Shown: piece after piece, positions 14,700 through 23,663 of the stretch | Numbering within the stretch: the first letter of the stretch is position 1 | How the letters are laid out: each line of letters opens with the position of its first letter | DNA from: JAGLSB01 sp023135955 | Lineage (GTDB): Bacteria > Bacteroidota > Bacteroidia > Bacteroidales > GCA-2748055 | NCBI GenBank assembly: GCA_030673645.1 | Contig: DAOVIO010000024.1 | Span: forward strand, 1 to 34,016 | Length of the DNA: 34,016 bases | Reading direction: 5' to 3' | Translations under genes and position numbers: made by a program | The notes under the pieces: model-generated | Seen by the model: the letters and a program-made list of their open reading frames with translations, nothing else | Told to the model about the DNA's origin: nothing | Databases searched by the model: none

Positions 14700-17303
14700 A
14701 TGAGAAATTGTTTTTCTTTGCTTTTAGTATTCCTTATTTCCTTTCAATTTTCCTTCTCTCAAAACAATATTTCAAGTCCTGAAAAATTCTTCGGTTTTGT
14801 ACCGGGCAGCGACAGAAACCTTTTTAACTATGACAAATTAATAGGATATCTTCAGGATGTAGATGAAAATTCTGATAGAATGGTTTTAAGGGAAGCAGGA
14901 AATTCTCCCATGGGAAAGCCTATGTATATTGCTTTCTTTTCTGCTCCGGAAAACCTGGCAAAATTAGATGAACTAAAAGAGATAAATAGGAAACTTGCAA
15001 TTGATGCAGATCTGGAAGAGGAAGAAAGAAATAAGTATTTTAGTGAGGGGAAAGTTTTTGTAATGGCAGCTCTTTCAATGCATTCTTCGGAGGTAGGTCC
15101 TTCTCAATCTGCACCTGTCACAGCATATGATTTATGTACAACAACAGATGAGGACAAGTTAAGTTGGATGAAAGATGTTGTTTATATGATGATTCCTTCT
15201 CATAATCCTGATGGTATGGATATGGTTGTAAACTATTATAACTCAACTCTGAATACAAAATATGAAGGGGCATCCTTGCCTGGGGTATATCATAAGTATG
15301 TTGGACACGATAATAATCGAGATTTTGTAATTCTTTCTCAGGAAGATACCAAAGTGATAGCAAAAATTTATAATACAGAATGGTATCCACAGGTATTTGT
15401 TGAAAAACACCAGATGGGTTCTACGGGTCCGCGTTATTTTGTACCTCCCAATCATGATCCGATAGCAGAGAATATTAATGAGGGAATATGGAATTGGACA
15501 GGTCTTTTTGGAGCGAATCTGATTAAGGATATGACTTATGAGGGACTTGAAGGGATTTCTCAGCATTATCTTTTTGATGATTATTGGCCAGGTTCCACAG
15601 AAACATGCATCTGGAAAAATGTAATTGGCTTTTTAACCGAAGCAGCAAGTGTAAAAACTGCAACACCTATTTTTGTAGAGCCTACAGAATTACGTGTAGG
15701 TGGGAAAGGACTATCAGAGTATAAGAAAAGCATCAATATGCCTTTGCTATGGCCAGGTGGAGACTGGAAATTAAGTGATATTGTTGAATATGAAATAGTA
15801 TCTACAGAATCTATTCTGAAAACAGCTTATAATCATAAAAAGGATATCCTGAAATTCAGGAATGATTTATGTAAAAAACAGGTTGAATTAGGAAAAACAA
15901 AGGCTCCATATTATTATATTCTTCCTCTTGAACAGCACGATAAAAGTGAGTTGGTTAAGTTGGTCAATTTATTGAAGGAGCATGGTGTAGAAGTTTATTC
16001 CTTGGAAAAAGAGGTTTACTATGATAATATCCGTTTTTCTGAAGGAGATATTGTTGTACCACTTTCACAAGCATACAGGGCTTTTATAAAGGAGGTAATG
16101 GAAGATCAGGAGTATCCGGTAAGACATTACACTCCTGGGGGTGATGTAATTAAGCCATATGATATTGCTTCATGGTCACTGCCCTTGCACAATGGTGTAA
16201 AATCATTCGAAATAGAATCTAAGATCCCTGGTATAGAATCATCTTTAATTATGATAAATGAAGAGTATAATCTGTGTTCAGAAAAGGAGGATTCAAAATA
16301 TATACTCTTTTCACTTGATTTGAATGAAAGCTATAAAATTGCTTTTCTATCAGCTTCACTTAATATGAAACCTGAAAGGATAACCAAAGAACTTACTATA
16401 AATGGAAAATCTTTTCCAAAGGGTAGTTTCATACTTCAAAATGAAAATAGCGAATCTTTTAACAATTTTATTGCGGAAAATGTAAGCGTTTCACCTGTTT
16501 ATATTGATGAAAAACCAGCCACTGAAAAGTTTAAAGTTCCTGCAATCGCACTTGTTGAAACTTATTTTCATGATATGGATGCAGGCTGGACTCGTTTTGT
16601 TTTCGATTCTTATTCAATACCTTATAAAGTACTTCGTCCCGGCGATATTCCAAAAGCTACTCTCAATGATTACGATGTAATAGTATTTCCTTCTTCAGAT
16701 AAGTCTCAATTGCTAAGTGGAAAACGTAAAGCTGGTGATTCTTACTCAGTTTCAAGTTACGATCCCAAATATACAAAAGGCATGGGCAAAGAAGGTCTGA
16801 AAAAGTTGATGGAATATGTTCACAAAGGAGGAGATATTGTATCCTGGGGTCAATCAACAAGTCTGTTCGAAGGAATGCATACTATTAATTTAAGTGATAA
16901 TAAAACGGAAGAATTCAATCTTCCATTCCGTGACATTTCAGCAAAGCTTAGCACTGAAGGACTTTATTGTCCTGGAAGTTTGATAAGAATGAAAATTGAT
17001 GCTAATTCTGATATAACTCTGGGTATGCCTGAAGAATGTGGAATATTTTACCGTGGAAAACCTGTATTCCAAACCAGTCAGCCTTATTTCGACATGGACA
17101 GGAAAGTAATAGGAACCTTTCCAGATAAAGATATTCTGATGAGCGGATATATTGAAGAGGGTGAAAAATTAGCTAATAAAGCTATAATGATTTGGCTCAA
17201 AAAAGGGGAGGGGCAAATGGTTCTCATGGGATTTAATCCACAGTTCAGATCGTCTACTCATGTGACCTATAAATTATTATTTAACTCACTATTATTAAAA
17301 TAA
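14700..17303 (+). CDS. Secreted M14-family zinc carboxypeptidase
   Basis: This is an 867-residue periplasmic or secreted metallopeptidase. I chose ATG 14700 because it gives a clean signal peptide (MRNCFSLLLVFLISFQFSFS, cleavage near residue 20); the in-frame ATG at 14619 would add 27 unsuitable residues. The M14 domain spans about 35-330: zinc ligands His128 and Glu131 in MHSSEVG, probable third ligand His237 in VEKHQMGS, substrate-binding Asn-Arg in NNRDF (205-209) and catalytic Glu314 in FLTEAAS. The remaining 500 residues form a large C-terminal region with a GATase1-like look (VIVFPSSDKSQ, GGDIVSWGQS), as in other long Bacteroidota M14 proteins. It should trim peptides from the C-terminus. 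A DUF1080 gene follows after 21 bases, so the two form an operon. Confidence 0.9.
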   Translation: MRNCFSLLLVFLISFQFSFSQNNISSPEKFFGFVPGSDRNLFNYDKLIGYLQDVDENSDRMVLREAGNSPMGKPMYIAFFSAPENLAKLDELKEINRKLAIDADLEEEERNKYFSEGKVFVMAALSMHSSEVGPSQSAPVTAYDLCTTTDEDKLSWMKDVVYMMIPSHNPDGMDMVVNYYNSTLNTKYEGASLPGVYHKYVGHDNNRDFVILSQEDTKVIAKIYNTEWYPQVFVEKHQMGSTGPRYFVPPNHDPIAENINEGIWNWTGLFGANLIKDMTYEGLEGISQHYLFDDYWPGSTETCIWKNVIGFLTEAASVKTATPIFVEPTELRVGGKGLSEYKKSINMPLLWPGGDWKLSDIVEYEIVSTESILKTAYNHKKDILKFRNDLCKKQVELGKTKAPYYYILPLEQHDKSELVKLVNLLKEHGVEVYSLEKEVYYDNIRFSEGDIVVPLSQAYRAFIKEVMEDQEYPVRHYTPGGDVIKPYDIASWSLPLHNGVKSFEIESKIPGIESSLIMINEEYNLCSEKEDSKYILFSLDLNESYKIAFLSASLNMKPERITKELTINGKSFPKGSFILQNENSESFNNFIAENVSVSPVYIDEKPATEKFKVPAIALVETYFHDMDAGWTRFVFDSYSIPYKVLRPGDIPKATLNDYDVIVFPSSDKSQLLSGKRKAGDSYSVSSYDPKYTKGMGKEGLKKLMEYVHKGGDIVSWGQSTSLFEGMHTINLSDNKTEEFNLPFRDISAKLSTEGLYCPGSLIRMKIDANSDITLGMPEECGIFYRGKPVFQTSQPYFDMDRKVIGTFPDKDILMSGYIEEGEKLANKAIMIWLKKGEGQMVLMGFNPQFRSSTHVTYKLLFNSLLLK

Positions 17304-17324
17304 AAGAACCAAAAAAGATCTATT

Positions 17325-18008
17325 ATGAAAATTTCAAAAAGAGAGAGTATAATTAGAATACTGATAATTATAGCAGTTATCGCTGTAATTGTTATGATAT
17401 CTGTTTTAACAGAAAAAAAGAATTCCGAAATAACTACCCAGGAATTTGATACTGTGTATCTTTTTAATGGTGAAAATCTCGATAATTGGCAGATTGTTCT
17501 GAAAGACAGTACTTCCAATCCAGATAGCACTTTTTCTATTAAAGGAGGAAATCTCTATTCGAGCGGTGATCCTTTTGGATATATAAGAACAAAGGAGTCT
17601 TATTCTGATTATCAGCTATTTGTTGATTGGAGATGGGTTGAGAATCCCGGGAATAGCGGAGTCTTTATACATATTAGTGAGGATGGAATCTGGCCGGTAT
17701 GTCTTGAATGTCAGCTGATGTCAGGAAAAGCGGGAGACCTTGTTTGTTTTACTGGATTTGAATTTAAAGAGCATGTAAACAAAGATAGTAAGGTTGTAGC
17801 TAAGAAGGAAGGAATTAGTGAAAAGCTTGCTGGTGAATGGAATACATATGATATTAGGGTTGTTGGCGATTCATTAAGCGTATATGTAAATGATGTATTA
17901 CAAAATATTGCAACACAAACTAATTTTAGTTCCGGAAATATTGCGCTACAGAGTGAGGGAGTACCAATTGAATTCAGAAATGTTTTTCTCGTTAAGGAGA
18001 AGGAGTAG
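17325..18008 (+). CDS. DUF1080 (3-keto-disaccharide hydrolase-like) membrane-anchored protein
   Basis: The 227-residue protein has an N-terminal hydrophobic helix (about 10-28) without a lipobox, so it is an anchored or exported protein. The rest is a DUF1080 jelly-roll domain: LFNGENLDNWQ, FSIKGGNLYSSGDPFGYIRT, YQLFVDWRW, GNSGVFIHI, ECQLMSG and the closing GNIALQSEGVPIEFRNVFL. DUF1080 domains resemble concanavalin-like glycan-binding or glycoside hydrolase folds, and some members act on 3-keto-glucosides. It lies 21 bases after the M14 peptidase gene. The pair may process glycopeptide material, which is inference. The gene is followed directly by the GTG-rich repeat at 18015. Confidence 0.88.
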   Translation: MKISKRESIIRILIIIAVIAVIVMISVLTEKKNSEITTQEFDTVYLFNGENLDNWQIVLKDSTSNPDSTFSIKGGNLYSSGDPFGYIRTKESYSDYQLFVDWRWVENPGNSGVFIHISEDGIWPVCLECQLMSGKAGDLVCFTGFEFKEHVNKDSKVVAKKEGISEKLAGEWNTYDIRVVGDSLSVYVNDVLQNIATQTNFSSGNIALQSEGVPIEFRNVFLVKEKE

Positions 18009-18014
18009 GAATTT

Positions 18015-18071
18015 GGTGGGGGGGTGCCTGGTGTGGTAATGTGTTAATGTGTTGGTGTGGTAATGTGCTGG
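18015..18071 (+). repeat. GTGTGGTAATGTGTTAATGTG-type repeat after the DUF1080 stop
   Basis: Directly after the stop codon come GTGTGGTAATGTG units: GGTGTGGTAATGTGTTAATG, TGTTGGTGTGGTAATGTG. The same kind of sequence follows the stops of the genes at 8173 (minus strand) and 33014, each time in the same orientation relative to the gene. Confidence 0.65.
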
Positions 18072-18226
18072 GAAGAAAACCTTCAAATATTCTAAGTTGC
18101 AGGAAAAAATTTCAATAAAAGATTTTTTAACTTGAACCAATCAGCATCACCTTTGGCGGAAGAGTTAAATATCGAGCTTTCATATTCTAGATCATATATC
18201 TATATTGATCATTAAACAATCCTATT

Positions 18227-18538
18227 ATGTCAAAAAAAATCTCGAAACATTATGAGATGGTAAAAGAATATCATCCCGATTATCTTAAAGCAGTTGAAAG
18301 TCTTGGTGAAGTTGCAAAAAAAGCCGGCCCAATTGATGGCAAAACAGCTCAATTAATCCAGCTTGCGGCATCTGTAGCATGTAAATCAGAAGGGGCTGTT
18401 CATTCCCATACAAAAAGAGCCTTGGAAGCCGGAGCTACAAAGGCAGAAATCAGACATTCATTATTAATCCTGACAAATACATTAGGATTTCCAAATGTTA
18501 TGGCAGGATTGACATGGGTAAATGACATTCTTGATTAA
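18227..18538 (+). CDS. Carboxymuconolactone decarboxylase (AhpD-like) family protein
   Basis: The 103-residue all-helical protein matches the small CMD family: ELAEKA-like first helix (KAVESLGEVAKKAG), IDGKTAQLIQLAASVACKSEG, the HSHTKRALEAGATKAEI motif and a final GFPNVMAGL. It carries Cys52, Glu55, His59 and His61 but lacks the CxxC pair of AhpD peroxidase reductases, so thiol-disulfide activity of that type is unlikely. Such proteins often form hexamers with proton-relay residues. No neighbouring gene suggests a pathway; it stands alone between the M14 operon and the sigma factor. Confidence 0.9.
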   Translation: MSKKISKHYEMVKEYHPDYLKAVESLGEVAKKAGPIDGKTAQLIQLAASVACKSEGAVHSHTKRALEAGATKAEIRHSLLILTNTLGFPNVMAGLTWVNDILD

Positions 18539-18608
18539 AGCTAATGTTCAGAAAATATTTCAACTGGGAGTAGAATATTGATTTTATTTGTTTTGGATTT
18601 GATTTGCA

Positions 18609-19166
18609 ATGACTCAGAAAAAATACATAAACTCTATAAGTGAAAAGGGAAACTTTGAAGCAATCTTTAGGGAGTTTTTCAAACCATTGACTCATTATTC
18701 TCTGAAGATGGTTATTGATATGGATAGTGCAAAAGAGATTGTCCATACTGTATTTATAAGTCTATGGGAGAAACGGGAACAGATTAAGCTTGATACTCCA
18801 ATACGTTCATATCTTTTTACTGCAGTTCATAATAAGAGTCTGAACTTTTTAAGGAATAATGAGAAATTCTATAAGGGCGATTTTTCAGATATTGAAATAG
18901 TTACTGTTGAAGATGAAGATAAAATGATTGCAGCTGAAACAGAAGCCAGAATTACCGATGCTATAAATTCTCTGCCAGACCGATGTGCTGAAGTTTTTAA
19001 ACTAAGCAGATTAGAAGGGAAAAAATATCGCGAAATAGCAGAGGAACTTGGGATATCTATTAAAACTGTAGAAATTCAGATGTCAAAAGCACTAAAAACA
19101 TTGCGAACTGAACTTAAAGATTACCTTCAATTAATATTATTATGGATTTTTTATAATTTTCTATAA
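18609..19166 (+). CDS. ECF RNA polymerase sigma factor of the Bacteroidota FecI-like group
   Basis: The 185-residue sigma factor has region 2 (about 18-88: FREFFKPLTHYSLKMVIDMD, EIVHTVFISLWEKRE, SYLFTAVHNKSLNFLR) and region 4 (about 112-165: INSLPDRCAEVFKLSRLEG, KYREIAEELGISIKTVEIQM). Its end is unusually hydrophobic (LQLILLWIFYNFL), as in many members of this group. A FecR anti-sigma gene follows after 45 bases, then a TonB receptor with an STN domain. This is the standard surface-signalling arrangement in which ligand binding at the receptor releases the sigma factor through FecR. The likely target promoter is at 19164-19200. Confidence 0.93.
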   Translation: MTQKKYINSISEKGNFEAIFREFFKPLTHYSLKMVIDMDSAKEIVHTVFISLWEKREQIKLDTPIRSYLFTAVHNKSLNFLRNNEKFYKGDFSDIEIVTVEDEDKMIAAETEARITDAINSLPDRCAEVFKLSRLEGKKYREIAEELGISIKTVEIQMSKALKTLRTELKDYLQLILLWIFYNFL

Positions 19167-19200
19167 GGGTAAAATGGATTCCATGTGTGATAGTAATGAA
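19164..19200 (+). promoter_or_regulatory. Candidate ECF-sigma promoter upstream of fecR
   Basis: The 45-base gap between sigma and fecR holds GGGTAAA (19168-19173 and flank) and, ten bases on, ATGTGTGAT, then GTAATGAA. The same block recurs without gaps at 24144-24180, with about 29 of 37 positions identical. The spacing fits -35 and -10 elements of an ECF promoter, which would drive fecR, the receptor and DUF4249. Confidence 0.6.
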
Positions 19201-19211
19201 GAATAGACTAA

Positions 19212-20216
19212 ATGAAAACACCACAAAACGATAATGTACCTTATGATTTGATTTCAAGATACTTCTCAGGAGAAGCTTCTGTTGATGAAATTATCGATGT
19301 GGAAAGATGGAAGGCGGTCTCTCCTGAAAATGCAAATGTGATTGAGCAATGTAGGAAGGTTTGGGAGAAAACCGGACAAAGCAATCTTTTTGCAGATATT
19401 AATCTTGACGATGAGTGGAACTCATTCCAGAAAGCAATTAATCATCCTTCACATGAAGCAGAAAAAAATATTTATAGACAAGTATTAATTCCAATATATA
19501 GAATTGCTGCAGTGATTGTTCTAGGTCTATTACTTGGATTCTCAGCCATATATATCTATAACTCAATGAAACTGGAAAAATTCTATGCTGGAAATTCACA
19601 ACAAGTAATTGATTTACCCGATGAAAGTAAGGTCTTTTTAAATAAGAATTCACGGATTAGTTTTGATGAATCGTTTGATAATTCAAGAGAAATTGTACTT
19701 GACGGGGAGGCTTTTTTTAATGTTGTCTCCGATCCATCCAGGCCTTTTATCGTCAAAACCGGGAAATTAAGAGTTGAGGTTTTAGGTACATCCTTTAATG
19801 TTCAAGGATATAAAAAGGAAGAAAGCGTAAAAGTTATTGTAGAGAGCGGCAGGGTAGCAGTTTATGAGAAATCTAATATTGATGCACAAGATGTGCTTCA
19901 AAAAGGTGATAAGATTGAATATTACAGAAAATCCGGTGAACGAAAGTTAAGTCAGAATCAGGATAAGAATTATAACTCATGGCGTACCGGAATTTTGAGT
20001 TTTGAAAATTCAAGTCTGGAGGAAGTGCTAAATAAATTGACTGAAATTTATGATGTTAATTTTCAGATAAGTAACAGGGATTTATATAAATGCAGAATAT
20101 CAGTTAAGTTTGACAATTCCGAGCTTGAATATATTTTAAATACTCTTTCAGTAACCCTCGATATTTCCTTCGAAAACAAAAATTCATATTTTCTTGTAAG
20201 AGGCGACGGATGTTGA
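19212..20216 (+). CDS. FecR-family anti-sigma factor
   Basis: This is a 334-residue inner-membrane signalling protein. The cytoplasmic N-terminus (1-95) starts with the sigma-binding SRYFSGEASVDEIIDVERW element. One transmembrane helix spans about 96-116 (YRIAAVIVLGLLLGF). The periplasmic FecR domain follows (about 124-220: VIDLPDESKVFLNKNSRIS, REIVLDGEAFFNV, FIVKTGKLRVEVLGTSFNV), then a C-terminal DUF4974/STN-like domain (about 262-330: LSFENSSLEEVLNKLTEIYD). It should hold the sigma factor encoded upstream until the receptor's STN domain signals. The gene lies 10 bases before the receptor gene in the same operon. Confidence 0.95.
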   Translation: MKTPQNDNVPYDLISRYFSGEASVDEIIDVERWKAVSPENANVIEQCRKVWEKTGQSNLFADINLDDEWNSFQKAINHPSHEAEKNIYRQVLIPIYRIAAVIVLGLLLGFSAIYIYNSMKLEKFYAGNSQQVIDLPDESKVFLNKNSRISFDESFDNSREIVLDGEAFFNVVSDPSRPFIVKTGKLRVEVLGTSFNVQGYKKEESVKVIVESGRVAVYEKSNIDAQDVLQKGDKIEYYRKSGERKLSQNQDKNYNSWRTGILSFENSSLEEVLNKLTEIYDVNFQISNRDLYKCRISVKFDNSELEYILNTLSVTLDISFENKNSYFLVRGDGC

Positions 20217-20226
20217 ATTCATTAAT

Positions 20227-22866
20227 ATGAACAAAGCTGTCAAAATAAGTCTGTTTTTGATCCTTTTATTCACTCTTACGAATAGGATTTATGCTCAGAA
20301 TGAAACACACCAGGCCTATGAGTTTCCTTCTGAATCTCTTTCTCTTCAATCAATATTGCATGAGATAACAAAGCAAAATAAGCTTGAGTTATCTTATAAT
20401 CCTGATGTAATTGATATTGAGATGCAGATCGAGCTAGAGAGTTTGAATATGAATCTGAGCGATCTTATTATTACCTTAAGAAATAATGGTATTGAGTTAA
20501 ATCTTCTTGAGGAACATATTATTTTAAAAAAGATACTGATACCTGTCCCAACGGCAAAACTTCCTGAGATCTTTACTTTAAGCGGATATGTCACAGATAT
20601 ATTATCGGGAGAAAACCTGATAGCCAGTTCAGTTATTGTTCCTAAAACCGGCAAAGGTGCTATTAGTAATCCTTATGGATTTTATTCCATCAGTCTTGAA
20701 AAAGGTGAATATGAAATTGTTTTCAGTTATATTGGGTATAATACAATCTATAAAAATATCTCACTTACCGCAGATATTAAATTGAATATTAATTTGGAAG
20801 AGTCGAGTACCAAAATTGAAGAAGTGGTTATTATTTCAGATGAAATTGAGAGAATAAGCAATCGTCTTCAATCAGGTAAAATGGAGGTTTCCGTTAAAAG
20901 TATTCAAAAAATGCCTGGATTCTTAGGTGAATCAGACGTGATAAAAAGTTTACAATCAATTCCTGGAGTGGTTTTCTATAGCGATGGATCAACAATTTTC
21001 CATGTTAGGGGAGGAGCGCGCGATCAGAATTTATTATTAATTGATGAAGCTCCAGTTTACAATCCAGCCCATCTTTTAGGGATATTCTCAGTTTTTACTC
21101 CTGATGCCCTTAACTCTGTTGAAATTTATAAAGGAGATATGCCTGCAAATTATGGAGGTCGATTGTCTTCTGTTGTAGATGTGAAAATGAAGGAAGGAAA
21201 CCGGAACCGGTTATCATTTAGCGGCAATACCGGTCTGGTAGCCACAACTCTGAATTTGGAAGCGCCTTTGATAAATAAAAAAGGTAGTTTCTTTATATCG
21301 GGTAGAAGGTCACATTTAAAGTGGTTATTAATAAATAACAATCAATCGATAAAGGAACTTTATTTTACCGATCTAAATCTAAAAGCAAACTATAGCCTGA
21401 ATGATAAAAACAGATTGTTTTTTTCATTGTACAGTGGCCTTGATAAATTGGAAAATCAGGATAGAGAATTCCAATCGAGTGGCATTACCTGGCTCAATGG
21501 TGCCGGAAATATTCGATGGAACCATATTTTTGGAAATCGCTTATTCAGTAATACCAGTTTAATATTTAGTCAGTATGATTATAATTTGTATACATCTTAT
21601 CAGCAAAGGAACAGATGGAACTCACAGATTGGTTTAGCTGCTCTTAAAACGGATTTTAGTTATTATCTGAATCCTGAAAATACTTTCAAATTTGGGGTAT
21701 ACTTAGGAAGTCATAAATATTACCCAGGTAATTTCCTTTCAGGGGATAATATAGATCCTTTAATTCCGGGAGTGCCGGAAAAATACACCAGTGAATCGGC
21801 TTTATATTTTAGTAATGAGCAAATACTAACACCAAAAGCAAGTATTCGGTATGGATTAAGATTATCAAAATGGACAAATAAGGGAGAAACTTATGAATAT
21901 TCTTATAATGAAAATTATGAGGTAATCGATACATCTTTTTATGCTTCGGGTGAGAAATATAATAGCTTCTTTTCTTTTGAGCCAAGAATAAGTATCAAAT
22001 ATGAATTTGGGCCACAGCTTAGTAGTAAATTTTCATATACCCGTAATACCCAAAATGAGTTCCTGATTACAAATTCAATAAGTCCGTTTACCAGCCTTGA
22101 AGTTTGGATGCCTTCAGGTCCAAATGTAAGACCAATGATAGCAGATCAATTTTCGGCCGGAATCACATGGAAATCTTTAAAAAAGCCAGTATATATTGAC
22201 TTCGAAGTATTTAATAAATGGATGAATAATTATATTTCCTATGTCGATCATGCTTATATGTTATTTAATCCATATGTTGAAAATCAATTAAGATATGGAA
22301 CAGGAAAGGCCTATGGAGCCGAGTTGATAATTAAGAAAACTGCTGGCCGATGGGATGGTTGGGTCAGTTATGCCTATACCAGAACACTATTAGAAATTCA
22401 GGATGTAAATAATAACCTTTCTTTTCCATCTAATTACGATAGGCCTCATTCACTTAGTTTATCTGTATTTTATCGTGCAAAACCCAGAATAAATATTTCA
22501 GCAAATTGGTTATACAGTACTGGCGCACCTATTACTACTCCAACCGGATATTATTATTATAACGATTATCAGGTACCTTATTATAGCGAGCGGAACAATG
22601 ATCGATTGCCGGATTATCATAGAATGGACATCGCGGCAGAGTTCAGATTAAATCGTATAGATAGAAAGAATGAACACTCATTGAAAATTTCAATATTCAA
22701 TTTTTATGGAAGGAAAAATCCATTCAGTATTAATTTTAATAAAGTTATTGATGAGGCTGGAAATATTTTCATCCCTGCAAATTATTATGAAAATCCGGAA
22801 CAAATCTCGACTATGATGTATGTTTATGGTACTGTTCCATCTATTAGTTATCATTTTAAATTCTGA
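20227..22866 (+). CDS. TonB-dependent receptor with STN signalling domain
   Basis: This is an 879-residue outer-membrane receptor. In order: signal peptide (1-23, ending IYAQ), STN domain (about 35-103: LSLQSILHEITKQNKLELSY) that contacts FecR, carboxypeptidase-regulatory-like domain (about 117-203: LSGYVTDILSGENLIASSVI, NPYGFYSISL), plug (about 215-320: DVIKSLQSIPGV, FHVRGGARDQN, GGRLSSVVDVKM) and a barrel ending in YHFKF. It imports an unknown ligand and reports binding to the sigma/FecR pair. The stop overlaps the start of the DUF4249 gene by one base (TGATG). It lacks a SusD partner, so a classic polysaccharide-utilisation system is unlikely. Its plug is close to that of the receptor at 2-2224. 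Confidence 0.95.
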   Translation: MNKAVKISLFLILLFTLTNRIYAQNETHQAYEFPSESLSLQSILHEITKQNKLELSYNPDVIDIEMQIELESLNMNLSDLIITLRNNGIELNLLEEHIILKKILIPVPTAKLPEIFTLSGYVTDILSGENLIASSVIVPKTGKGAISNPYGFYSISLEKGEYEIVFSYIGYNTIYKNISLTADIKLNINLEESSTKIEEVVIISDEIERISNRLQSGKMEVSVKSIQKMPGFLGESDVIKSLQSIPGVVFYSDGSTIFHVRGGARDQNLLLIDEAPVYNPAHLLGIFSVFTPDALNSVEIYKGDMPANYGGRLSSVVDVKMKEGNRNRLSFSGNTGLVATTLNLEAPLINKKGSFFISGRRSHLKWLLINNNQSIKELYFTDLNLKANYSLNDKNRLFFSLYSGLDKLENQDREFQSSGITWLNGAGNIRWNHIFGNRLFSNTSLIFSQYDYNLYTSYQQRNRWNSQIGLAALKTDFSYYLNPENTFKFGVYLGSHKYYPGNFLSGDNIDPLIPGVPEKYTSESALYFSNEQILTPKASIRYGLRLSKWTNKGETYEYSYNENYEVIDTSFYASGEKYNSFFSFEPRISIKYEFGPQLSSKFSYTRNTQNEFLITNSISPFTSLEVWMPSGPNVRPMIADQFSAGITWKSLKKPVYIDFEVFNKWMNNYISYVDHAYMLFNPYVENQLRYGTGKAYGAELIIKKTAGRWDGWVSYAYTRTLLEIQDVNNNLSFPSNYDRPHSLSLSVFYRAKPRINISANWLYSTGAPITTPTGYYYYNDYQVPYYSERNNDRLPDYHRMDIAAEFRLNRIDRKNEHSLKISIFNFYGRKNPFSINFNKVIDEAGNIFIPANYYENPEQISTMMYVYGTVPSISYHFKF

Positions 22867-23663
22867 TGAGAAAGTATATTATATATATCATTTTAATACT
22901 AAGCCTGTTTTCTTGCGAGGAGGCAATTGAGTGGGAGCAGAAAGGTGAATTTACTCCCAGACTTGTTGTTGATGCAATGATTACAAACAAAGCAGGATAC
23001 AACTATGTGAAATTAACTCTTCCTGTAAGCCAGTCTGGTGAAGTGCCAAATATTGTTAGTGGTGCAAATGTAGCAGTAAGAACTGATGAGACAGATTTTG
23101 TTTTATTTACGGAAGATCCAATCAATCCAGGCTATTATTCACCCGAGAGTAATATTCGGGGGGTAGTCAATCAGTTTTACCTTTTGTATATAGCAAAAGA
23201 TCAATACGAATTTTATGCTACGGCAGCGATGATACCGGTTGTTCCATTAAGTGATATTCAATACTATGAAGATCAGCAGAATCCGGGTAATTACCGTATT
23301 ATTTTTCCCGAATCAAATAATCCTTCAATGATTAGGTATATTGCTGATTTTACGGATTTCAGTACCAGTACTTCCCAACAATCGGTTTTTTATAATTATA
23401 ATTTATCTACAGTCGATGTGAATGAATTCTTCAAGCCTGCAAAGGAATCGCTTTCATTTCCTGCAAATACCAGAATAATTCGAATGAAATATTCCCTTGC
23501 ACCTGATCATGAGAGATACATCCGCAGTCTTTTAAGTGAGACAGAATGGAAAGGAGGCTGGTTCGACGTAATGCCCGGAAATCTCCATACAAATTTGAGT
23601 GCTGGTGGAGTAGGGTATTTTGGTGCTAGTAGCCTGGTTATTGATACTGTTTTTTTTGAGTAA
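22866..23663 (+). CDS. DUF4249 family lipoprotein, receptor partner
   Basis: The 265-residue protein has a lipoprotein signal (YIILILSLFSC, lipidated Cys17). It then follows the family layout: PRLVVDAMITNKAGYNYVKL, the GANVAVRTDE strand, the PGYYSPESNIRGV element and the C-terminal GNLHTNLSAGGVGYFGASSL motif. It is translationally coupled to the receptor gene (TGATG), which supports a physical or functional partnership. The family has no settled function; a surface or periplasmic ligand-handling role is inference. It is shorter than the 288-residue relative at 2228. No hairpin terminator follows directly. Confidence 0.9.
   Translation: MRKYIIYIILILSLFSCEEAIEWEQKGEFTPRLVVDAMITNKAGYNYVKLTLPVSQSGEVPNIVSGANVAVRTDETDFVLFTEDPINPGYYSPESNIRGVVNQFYLLYIAKDQYEFYATAAMIPVVPLSDIQYYEDQQNPGNYRIIFPESNNPSMIRYIADFTDFSTSTSQQSVFYNYNLSTVDVNEFFKPAKESLSFPANTRIIRMKYSLAPDHERYIRSLLSETEWKGGWFDVMPGNLHTNLSAGGVGYFGASSLVIDTVFFE

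Noticed and set aside
18120..18214. Frame reading LNQSASPLAEELNIELSYSR before the CMD gene
   Set aside because: It is under 40 codons, has no start codon and matches no family I know.
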